This document shows positions 1 to 5,106 of a stretch of DNA of 5,106 nucleotides, piece after piece. Where the stretch lies: positions 1-5,106 of the forward strand of contig JAOUJX010000308.1 in assembly GCA_029882955.1 (NCBI GenBank), read 5' to 3'. Origin of the DNA: Gammaproteobacteria bacterium (GTDB taxonomy: Bacteria; Pseudomonadota; Gammaproteobacteria; GCA-001735895). A program made the position numbers and the translations under genes. Position 1 is the stretch's first letter; the number at the start of each line of letters is the position of its first letter. The notes beneath the pieces are model-generated. The model saw only the letters and a list, made by a program, of their open reading frames with translations, was not told the DNA's origin and did not search any database.

Positions 1-769
1 CTCGGTACTCGGTTTCCTGGTTGGCGTGTTGCCCGGTGCAGGTGCCACCATCGCTGCTTTCCTCGCCTATGGTGTAGATCGTAATCTGGCTAAAGGCAAA
101 GCCAAGGAAGAGTTTGGCACGGGTTCCCTGCGCGGGCTCGCTGCTCCAGAGGCTGCCAATAATGCCGCATCGTCAGGCTCGTTTGTGCCCTTATTGACGC
201 TTGGCATTCCGGGTTCGGGTACTACTGCGATTATGCTTGGTGCATTGATTTCCTACGGCATACAACCCGGCCCGAGATTATTTGTCGATCATCCTGATGT
301 TTTCTGGTCGGTGATCATTTCGATGTATATTGGCAATGTTGTTCTTTTAATCCTGAACCTGCCACTTATTCCTTACATTTCGCGATTACTGATAATTCCA
401 AAACCCATTCTGATCCCGATGATACTGTTATTTTCGATTACCGGTGTTTATCTGGTGTCGTTTAACTCGATGGATATATTGATCATGGCGGGTATTTGCG
501 TACTGGCGATCTTCCTGCGTTTGCTTACTTTCCCCATGGCCCCATTACTCCTGGGTTTTATTCTCGGTGGATTGATGGAAGATAACTTGCGACGGGCTTT
601 GCTTATTAATGACGGTAGCCTCAGTTTCCTATGGGAGCGTCCGATTACGCTCGCTATCGTTTTGATCACAGTGTTAATACTGTTTGCACCACTATTTCAG
701 AAGCTGATCAGGAAATGGTTGAAGATCGACCCTGCCAGCGAGGCAGAGGCTTCGAAAATAACGGGTTAA
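1..769 (+). CDS. tctA: Tripartite tricarboxylate transporter large permease, TctA family (C-terminal part, 5' truncated by window)
   Basis: This is the large membrane subunit of a TctCBA-type secondary transporter. In this family TctA and small TctB form the inner-membrane permease, and periplasmic TctC delivers carboxylates such as citrate or related organic acids. The reading frame is open from base 2, giving about 255 residues, roughly half of the usual ~500, so the N-terminal half lies upstream. Visible family hallmarks are LPGAGAT (29-49), PEAANNAASSG (146-178), LGIPGSGTT (200-226) and the GIQPGP segment near 263-280. Several long hydrophobic stretches follow (about 302-375, 386-466, 473-526, 644-697), then a short charged tail ending at TAA 767-769. 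The conserved P-E-A-A-N-N block and the second glycine/proline-rich loop are typical of the C-terminal repeat of TctA. tctB and tctC are expected upstream but not visible. The substrate cannot be read from the permease alone. The family call is firm. Confidence 0.93.
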   Translation, partial: SVLGFLVGVLPGAGATIAAFLAYGVDRNLAKGKAKEEFGTGSLRGLAAPEAANNAASSGSFVPLLTLGIPGSGTTAIMLGALISYGIQPGPRLFVDHPDVFWSVIISMYIGNVVLLILNLPLIPYISRLLIIPKPILIPMILLFSITGVYLVSFNSMDILIMAGICVLAIFLRLLTFPMAPLLLGFILGGLMEDNLRRALLINDGSLSFLWERPITLAIVLITVLILFAPLFQKLIRKWLKIDPASEAEASKITG

Positions 770-786
770 CAGCTTTAAATAGCTGT
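769..786 (+). terminator. Small inverted repeat just after the tctA stop; possible weak terminator
   Basis: ACAGCT (769-774) and AGCTGT (781-786) form a perfect 6-bp stem around a 6-base AT-rich loop, starting on the last base of the tctA stop codon. No run of T follows, so it is not a convincing intrinsic terminator. It could be an mRNA 3'-end processing hairpin or chance. It is the only stem-like element seen between tctA and the kinase gene. Confidence 0.25.
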
Positions 787-795
787 ATCAGCAAT

Positions 796-863
796 ACTCT
801 GCCGCCTTCTTCGCGCCGCCCGTAATACATCCATGAGGCAGTATTGAAAGTGTGCGTGACTAC
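796..863 (-). pseudogene. Relict fragment of an epoxide hydrolase gene, direct-repeat copy of part of the intact gene at 3880-5052
   Basis: Bases 796-860 align without gaps to 4118-4182 inside the intact epoxide hydrolase gene, in the same orientation. Fifty-six of 65 positions match: the first 32 (796-827) are identical, and all nine mismatches fall in 828-860. Read on the minus strand, the fragment encodes VVTHTFNTASWMYYGRREEG followed by GRV, against VVTGTFNSASWIYYGRREEG in the intact protein (residues 290-309). No stop interrupts the matched part. On the minus strand an in-frame TGA lies four codons upstream of it, at 873-875, and similarity is lost on both sides, so it cannot be a working gene. 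Six of the nine differences fall at third codon positions, and two of the three residue changes are conservative (S/T, I/M). This suggests that the copy diverged while still part of a functional homologue, before being truncated. Confidence 0.75.
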
Positions 864-918
864 TAATTTCAATCAATTCTCGTACCAACGAAAAATCAGA
901 AAAACCTGAAAACGTAAC

Positions 919-924
919 TATACT
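919..924 (+). promoter_or_regulatory. Candidate -10 element (TATACT) upstream of the sensor kinase
   Basis: TATACT at 919-924 differs from the TATAAT consensus at one position and lies 36 bases before the kinase start codon, in an AT-rich stretch. No good -35 hexamer is seen 16-18 bases upstream (about 896-902 reads TCAGAA or similar), so this is a weak candidate. If real, transcription would begin near 930, and the epoxide hydrolase relict would lie outside the kinase mRNA. Confidence 0.22.
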
Positions 925-950
925 TTTGCTTCCTGGTCAGATAAAAAAAC

Positions 951-955
951 AAGGA
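951..955 (+). promoter_or_regulatory. Ribosome binding site for the sensor kinase
   Basis: AAGGA ends five bases before ATG 961. It supports that start codon, since the protein then begins directly with a short polar lead and the first membrane segment. Confidence 0.65.
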
Positions 956-960
956 ATCGG

Positions 961-3915
961 ATGGTGTTTTTTAATAAGTATTACTATTTTTTGCTGTTAT
1001 TTAGCGTTGGGGGAATGTTTACGGGTGGAATGGCCTACGTGGTTCAGGGGAGGGCTTTTGGTTTTAACAATGTTTCTGTCCTGGCTGTAGTCCCTGAATT
1101 TTTTGTCGGTGCGATCGTAGCGATCACTATTTTATTTCTGGTGCTAAGGTCTCAATCGAAGCTTAAGGAGGCTAATAGTCGGCTTGAAGCAGAAGTGAAT
1201 ATTCAAACCGCAAAAATAAGGCGGAGTGAAGAGAAATTCCGTGGGATTTTCAATCATTCTTCAAGCGCGATGGTGACCGTTGGCAAGACGGGAAATTTTG
1301 TTGTGTGGAATGAAGCATTTCGAGAAATGCTGGGTTATGACAACGAGGAACTAAAAGAGCTTTCTTTCCGCGATATGACTCACCCCGATGATTTAGAAGC
1401 CAGCAAAAATTATGTCGACAAGATATTAAGTGGAGAACTGAGTACTTTCCGCATTGAAAAACGCTGGATTCGTAAAGATAAATCGATTTGCTGGGGAGAA
1501 ATCAGTGTCGCGGCTTTACGAAACAACGATGGGGAAATTATCGGTACCATCGCCAATATTACCAACATTAGCAAGCACAAAGCGTTTGAAGAAAAGTTGC
1601 AGGGTGTTGCGACCGGGCTTGCCAATGCACAACGTCGGGCAAACCTGGGTAGTTGGTCGTGGGACGTTGTCAGCGGTGCGGTGGAGTGGTCCGACGAAAC
1701 TTTTCGCATCTACGGCTACGAACCGGGGGCTATTGCACCTACGTACGAAAAATCTATCGAGTTTGTGCGGCCGAGTGACAGGGACGCTGTTCAGCTGGCA
1801 CTATCTGAAGCCATGCAGACCGGCAAGCCTTATTCCATAGAGCACTGGATTGTTCGAGCCGATGGCGAAGAGCGTTATATAACAGATCTGGGCGAGGTAA
1901 CCTTTGACGATCAGGGTGAGATAATTCGTATGGATGGAACTGTGCTGGATATTACCGAGCGAAAAATTGCTCAAGACTCTTTGACAATACAGGAGGAAAG
2001 GTTAAAACGGGGTCAATTTTTTGCCAACATAGGCACCTGGGACTGGAATATTGAAACGGGTGATTTAGTTTGGACAGATCGAATCCCGATGCTATTCGGA
2101 TATCCTGACGGTAATCTGGAGACCAGTTACGAGAATTTTCTCGCGGCCTTACACCCTGACGACCGTGAGGATGTGATGGAAGCCGTTAATCGCTGCGTCG
2201 AAAAAGACGAGCCTTACGAAATCGAGCATCGGGTGGTCTGGCCTGACGGAACGGTTCGGTGGTTGCACGAATGTGGAGCCGTATTGCGTAATGAGGAGGG
2301 TAAGGCGGTACAGATGCTGGGTGTGGTAAGGGACATCAATACACGTAAACTTGCCGAATCGGCCCTGGTCGAAAGCGAGGAAAAGCTGAGTAAATTGTTT
2401 GAATTATCCCCTTTAGGTATAGCTTTAACAGACATGGGTGGCAAATACCTCGAATTCAACAAAGCATTCTCGGAAATGTGCGGCTATGCAGCGGATGAAC
2501 TCGCGCAGTTAGACTACTGGACTCTGACACCAGCTGAGTACCGGGAACAGGAGGCCGAGCAATTGAAGTCGCTGCTGGCAACCGAACGTTATGGCCCATA
2601 TGAAAAAGTCTTACGACAAAAAAATGGAGAAATTGTGCCGATTCGTCTGAATGGTATGTTAGTCAAGGACTCTACTGGGCAATCCCGAATATGGTCCATC
2701 GTCGAGAATATTACAGAAGACAAAAAAGCGCAGAAGCAGTTAGAAGAAGCAAAGTTGTCGGCGGAAAGAGCCAATCAGGCCAAATCGGCATTTCTATCGA
2801 GTATGAGTCATGAGCTGCGTACCCCGTTAAATGCGATCCTGGGCTTCGCGCAGTTGTTTGAATTCGAGAAGGGCTTGTCCAAAGACCAGGAAAACAGCGC
2901 AAAAGAGATTTACAGAGCTGGCGAGCATTTACTGTCATTGATCAATGAAGTGCTGGATCTTGCCCGAATAGAAGCAGGGCACGTCGAACTGAGTATGGAA
3001 CCTGTCGACTTATCGCAGATTGTTGATGAGTGTATGGCTCTCATGGCCCCATTTGCAGAAACCCATGAAATCGAACTAGGCTTCACTGCATCGCAGTTTG
3101 ACAATCTTTTCATAGAGTCTGACTACACTCGCCTGAAACAGGTGATCTTAAACTTGATGTCGAATGGGGTTAAATACAATCACGCCAAAGGTAGTGTTCG
3201 CATTAACTGTACAAAAGATGTACCGGGCCGGATACGACTAGCGGTTGTTGATACGGGTATGGGGATTTCTGAGCGCAATCTGAAAAAGCTTTTTCAACCA
3301 TTTAATCGACTCGGCGTAGAAGAGAATACAGATATCGAAGGGACGGGAATTGGTTTGGTCATTACCAAGCAGCTTGTCGATTTAATGGGCGGGACAATGG
3401 GAGTAAATAGTGTGATCGGGCAGGGTTCGACCTTTTGGCTGGAATTTCCATTGCTTCACTCGACCAAGATCGACAAGTCTAGTGATAGTGATAGTGATAG
3501 TGATAACGCAGTCAATGTGAAGCCGCTGGAAACATTGCTATGTGATGCGAATATTTTAGTCGCCGAAGATAATGTGGTTAATCAGTTCATACTCAAAAAA
3601 CAGTTGAAATTGCTGGGCTGCAAGAATGTCACTTTTGCCGAAAACGGCGTTAAAGCTTTGGCGTATTGGCGGCAGTCGAGCTTCGATATTTTGCTCACAG
3701 ATATTCACATGCCGCTAATGGATGGATACGAGCTGGTCGAACAAATTCGCGAGTCTGAGAGTACCTCCAGTGGTTTACCCATAGTCGCAATTACTGCTAG
3801 TGCAATGGATACGGACACAAAGCGCTGTCTGGAAAACGGAATGGATGATTTTATCTCCAAACCGTTTAGCATCAGAACATTACAGGGAATTCTTGAAAAA
3901 TGGATCCCTATGTAG
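961..3915 (+). CDS. Membrane-bound hybrid sensor histidine kinase with four PAS domains and a C-terminal receiver
   Basis: This 984-residue protein should sense a signal through PAS domains, autophosphorylate on histidine and pass the phosphate to its own receiver aspartate. Order of parts: membrane segments at about 7-28 and 39-62, joined by only ~10 residues, so there is no periplasmic sensor domain; a coiled coil at ~64-90; PAS1 ~88-207; PAS2 ~217-335; PAS3 ~345-463; PAS4 ~470-590; a second helical linker ~592-610; HisKA with phospho-acceptor H617 in HELRTPLN; HATPase with N731/N735, DTGMGIS (764-770), the F-box around F778 and GTGIGL (794-799); an Ser-Asp repeat linker (841-848); and a receiver with acidic pair E869/D870, phospho-acceptor D914, T945 and K967. 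All key catalytic residues are present. There is no Hpt domain, and no partner regulator lies in the window, so the phosphate probably goes to a separate Hpt protein. PAS2 and PAS3 share a W-x-W-(D/N) start and similar layout, suggesting internal duplication. The ligand is unknown. Confidence 0.93.
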   Translation: MVFFNKYYYFLLLFSVGGMFTGGMAYVVQGRAFGFNNVSVLAVVPEFFVGAIVAITILFLVLRSQSKLKEANSRLEAEVNIQTAKIRRSEEKFRGIFNHSSSAMVTVGKTGNFVVWNEAFREMLGYDNEELKELSFRDMTHPDDLEASKNYVDKILSGELSTFRIEKRWIRKDKSICWGEISVAALRNNDGEIIGTIANITNISKHKAFEEKLQGVATGLANAQRRANLGSWSWDVVSGAVEWSDETFRIYGYEPGAIAPTYEKSIEFVRPSDRDAVQLALSEAMQTGKPYSIEHWIVRADGEERYITDLGEVTFDDQGEIIRMDGTVLDITERKIAQDSLTIQEERLKRGQFFANIGTWDWNIETGDLVWTDRIPMLFGYPDGNLETSYENFLAALHPDDREDVMEAVNRCVEKDEPYEIEHRVVWPDGTVRWLHECGAVLRNEEGKAVQMLGVVRDINTRKLAESALVESEEKLSKLFELSPLGIALTDMGGKYLEFNKAFSEMCGYAADELAQLDYWTLTPAEYREQEAEQLKSLLATERYGPYEKVLRQKNGEIVPIRLNGMLVKDSTGQSRIWSIVENITEDKKAQKQLEEAKLSAERANQAKSAFLSSMSHELRTPLNAILGFAQLFEFEKGLSKDQENSAKEIYRAGEHLLSLINEVLDLARIEAGHVELSMEPVDLSQIVDECMALMAPFAETHEIELGFTASQFDNLFIESDYTRLKQVILNLMSNGVKYNHAKGSVRINCTKDVPGRIRLAVVDTGMGISERNLKKLFQPFNRLGVEENTDIEGTGIGLVITKQLVDLMGGTMGVNSVIGQGSTFWLEFPLLHSTKIDKSSDSDSDSDNAVNVKPLETLLCDANILVAEDNVVNQFILKKQLKLLGCKNVTFAENGVKALAYWRQSSFDILLTDIHMPLMDGYELVEQIRESESTSSGLPIVAITASAMDTDTKRCLENGMDDFISKPFSIRTLQGILEKWIPM
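3481..3504 (+). repeat. Four tandem AGTGAT hexamers inside the kinase gene (Ser-Asp linker)
   Basis: Four perfect head-to-tail copies of AGTGAT encode (Ser-Asp)x4 at residues 841-848, preceded by a TCT serine and followed by AAC. The repeat sits in the linker between the HATPase and receiver domains. As a whole-codon repeat, copy changes would lengthen or shorten the linker by two residues without breaking the frame. Confidence 0.9.
3880..3915. other. Convergent overlap between the kinase and epoxide hydrolase genes
   Basis: The kinase stop (TAG 3913-3915) lies inside the epoxide hydrolase gene, whose own stop (TAA on the minus strand, 3882-3880) lies inside the kinase gene. The two reading frames share 36 bases tail to tail. 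No terminator hairpin is seen in or around the overlap, so each transcript probably runs into the other gene and would be complementary to its mRNA end. Confidence 0.85.
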
Positions 3916-5052
3916 GCTTCTGACGAATGCCTGGATATCGGCGATGAGCAGCTGCGGTTCCTCCATGGCACCAAAATGTCCGCCGCGAGGCATCTCGGTC
4001 CAACGCTTAATGTTGTAGATGCGCTCCGCGTAGCTTCTTGGTGGCCAGGCCAGTAGTTCTTTAGGAAACAACGCGCATGCGGTCGGTACTTCCACGCGTT
4101 TGCCTTGTGAGGATAGAACTCTGCCGCCTTCTTCGCGCCGCCCGTAATATATCCACGAGGCGCTATTGAAGGTACCTGTGACGACGTAAATCATGATATT
4201 GGTCAGTAACTCATCTTTACTGTGCGCGCTTTCTATATCGTCACCAACGGTATCCGACCACGAGTTGAATTTCTCGATTAACCAGGCCGCGATACCGACC
4301 GGGCTATCCATCATCGCGTAGCTGAGAGTTTGTGGCTTTGTCGCCTGTTGCGTGCGGTAGCCGTTTTCCATTTCCTGTTCCTGCTCGAAACGTTCCGCCC
4401 AGGCCTCCTCTTCGGCGCCTTGAGGGCCATCCGGGTGGCGCATGGTGAGTATGTTGATATGGATGGCGCGACAGGCCTCGTGTTCGAAACCCAGCCAGGA
4501 CGATATCGCGCCGCCCCAGTCGCCACCCTGTGCAATGTAACTGTCGTAACCGAGCACATCGGTCATCAATGCATTGAGTACAGTAGCCATTTTACGCGGG
4601 CCATAGGGCCTGGGCGGGCGCCCCGAAAAGCCGAAGCCGGGCAATGACGGTGCAACAATAGTGAATGCATCTTCGATATTCCCGCCGAAACGTTCGGGGT
4701 GGGCAAGAGGCTCGATGATATGCATGAACTCCGAAATAGTTCCCGGCCAGCCGTGGCTGATAAGCAGCGGGGTCGGCGCATTGCCGCTACCGATCTCGTG
4801 AATAAAATGCAGATCAATTCCTTCGACCTTAGCGCTGAATTGAGGGAAGCGATTGAGAGCGGCCTCCTGTTTGCGCCAGTCAAATTCATTGACCCAGTAA
4901 TCTGCCAGTTCCTTCATGTAGTCGAGGTTGGTGCCGTAACCCCAACCGCCGTCGTCGGGCATCTCGTGCCAGGGGTAAACTGCCACTTTGGCGCGAACGG
5001 CCTCCAGCGTGTCGTCTGGTATGTCGATTTTGAAGGGTTGGCAGGTTGTCAT
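3880..5052 (-). CDS. Epoxide hydrolase, microsomal type (EHN domain plus alpha/beta hydrolase)
   Basis: The 390-residue protein should open epoxides to vicinal diols by a covalent ester mechanism, in the cytoplasm (no signal peptide or membrane anchor is seen). The N-terminal EHN domain covers about residues 5-110 and includes the W-x-P-type lead around YPWHEMPDD. The hydrolase core carries the oxyanion motif HGWPG (100-104), nucleophile D178 in GGDWG, acid E332 in FPKELL and base H359 in GGHF. The 27-residue gap between E332 and H359 equals that between E404 and H431 of mammalian microsomal enzyme as I recall it. Y232 (ENGY) and Y302 (in IYYGRR) are the likely epoxide-polarising tyrosines. 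Length is normal for the family. The start ATG (5050-5052) lies just before the EHN domain; no clear Shine-Dalgarno sequence precedes it. The last ten or so residues (about 380-390, RDPFFKNSL end) are read from DNA that also encodes the end of the kinase, and look like an extra tail. The natural substrate is unknown. Confidence 0.92.
   Translation of the reverse strand: MTTCQPFKIDIPDDTLEAVRAKVAVYPWHEMPDDGGWGYGTNLDYMKELADYWVNEFDWRKQEAALNRFPQFSAKVEGIDLHFIHEIGSGNAPTPLLISHGWPGTISEFMHIIEPLAHPERFGGNIEDAFTIVAPSLPGFGFSGRPPRPYGPRKMATVLNALMTDVLGYDSYIAQGGDWGGAISSWLGFEHEACRAIHINILTMRHPDGPQGAEEEAWAERFEQEQEMENGYRTQQATKPQTLSYAMMDSPVGIAAWLIEKFNSWSDTVGDDIESAHSKDELLTNIMIYVVTGTFNSASWIYYGRREEGGRVLSSQGKRVEVPTACALFPKELLAWPPRSYAERIYNIKRWTEMPRGGHFGAMEEPQLLIADIQAFVRSLHRDPFFKNSL
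4118..4182 (-). repeat. Second copy of the direct repeat, within the intact epoxide hydrolase gene
   Basis: This is the intact counterpart of the relict at 796-860, at a constant offset of 3322 bases. It encodes residues 291-312 of the hydrolase, including Y302. The identical 32-base block (4118-4149) covers the codons from Y302 to V312 apart from the last base of the valine codon. The kinase gene lies entirely between the two copies. Confidence 0.85.
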
Positions 5053-5055
5053 TTA

Positions 5056-5061
5056 ATTATA
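5056..5061 (-). promoter_or_regulatory. Candidate -10 element (TATAAT) directly before the epoxide hydrolase start
   Basis: Read on the minus strand, a perfect TATAAT ends three bases before the ATG at 5052. No consensus -35 is found 16-18 bases upstream. If active, transcription would begin at or just beyond the start codon, giving a leaderless or nearly leaderless mRNA, which would fit the missing Shine-Dalgarno sequence. In an AT-rich spacer the hexamer may also be chance. Confidence 0.28.
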
Positions 5062-5062
5062 A

Positions 5063-5077
5063 AGCCAGATTATGGCT
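5063..5077. promoter_or_regulatory. Small inverted repeat upstream of epoxide hydrolase; possible operator
   Basis: AGCCA (5063-5067) and TGGCT (5073-5077) are perfect inverted arms around GATTA. The element sits 11-25 bases upstream of the hydrolase ATG and directly upstream of the candidate TATAAT, a position where a repressor or activator could act. The arms are short, so chance is a real alternative. Confidence 0.22.
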
Positions 5078-5106
5078 GGATATTAGTGTGTCGAGAAGAT
5101 GATACA

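Noticed and set aside
631..825. Small + strand open frame running from the end of tctA into the spacer
   Set aside because: Most of it is an out-of-frame reading of tctA and the rest crosses the antisense side of the relict; there is no sign of a real protein.
896..909. TCAG...CTGA inverted repeat in the spacer before the kinase
   Set aside because: The arms are only four bases long in an A-rich stretch, which is expected by chance.
1454..1840. Open frame of 128 codons on the + strand within the kinase gene
   Set aside because: It is a shifted frame across PAS1 and PAS2, with no ribosome binding site or family features.
4330..4647. Open frame of 105 codons on the + strand within the epoxide hydrolase gene
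   Set aside because: It lies wholly antisense to a gene with intact catalytic motifs and has no recognisable domain, so it is a shadow frame.
4566..4889. Open frame of 107 codons on the minus strand in another frame of the epoxide hydrolase gene
   Set aside because: It overlaps the real gene in a shifted frame and its residues have the composition of an out-of-frame translation (rich in Arg, Ser and Leu).
796..5052. Kinase region as a transposon or integrated element with the direct repeats as its ends
   Set aside because: No transposase, integrase or terminal inverted repeats are seen, and the repeats are in-frame coding pieces of one gene family, which fits gene duplication or rearrangement better than attachment sites or target duplications.
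1..5106. tRNA, rRNA, CRISPR array or riboswitch
   Set aside because: No spaced short repeats or recognisable RNA gene sequence were seen. The spacers are short (191 and 54 bases) and contain only the elements listed.

Overview
The window most likely comes from a Gram-negative bacterium, probably a marine or environmental gammaproteobacterium. This rests on a TctA-type transporter permease, a PAS-rich hybrid histidine kinase and a bacterial relative of microsomal epoxide hydrolase, with moderate GC and AT-rich spacers. The taxonomic call is an inference from gene style; no ribosomal or marker gene is present.

Layout: (1) 1-769, + strand: the C-terminal half of a tripartite tricarboxylate transporter large permease (TctA family), whose start lies outside the window. 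(2) 770-960: a 191-base spacer. It holds a short imperfect hairpin just after the tctA stop, a relict of an epoxide hydrolase gene on the minus strand (about 796-863), and an AT-rich leader with a ribosome binding site for the next gene. (3) 961-3915, + strand: a complete 984-residue membrane-bound hybrid sensor histidine kinase (two membrane segments, four PAS domains, HisKA, HATPase, receiver). (4) 3880-5052, - strand: a complete 390-residue epoxide hydrolase of the microsomal (EHN plus alpha/beta hydrolase) type, convergent with the kinase and overlapping its last 36 bases. (5) 5053-5106: the region upstream of the epoxide hydrolase gene, with a perfect TATAAT very close to the start codon and a small inverted repeat.

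The most unusual signal is that the kinase gene is bracketed by epoxide hydrolase sequence in the same orientation. The spacer at 796-860 matches 4118-4182 inside the intact gene at 56 of 65 positions, and the first 32 bases are identical. The relict keeps a protein-like reading frame around a conserved active-site tyrosine. This points to a past duplication, replacement or insertion at this locus. It also means that a + strand transcript through the spacer would carry a stretch complementary to the epoxide hydrolase mRNA. The transporter, kinase and hydrolase could together serve uptake, sensing and breakdown of an organic substrate, but nothing in the sequence proves that link. I see no clear evidence of an entirely new system.
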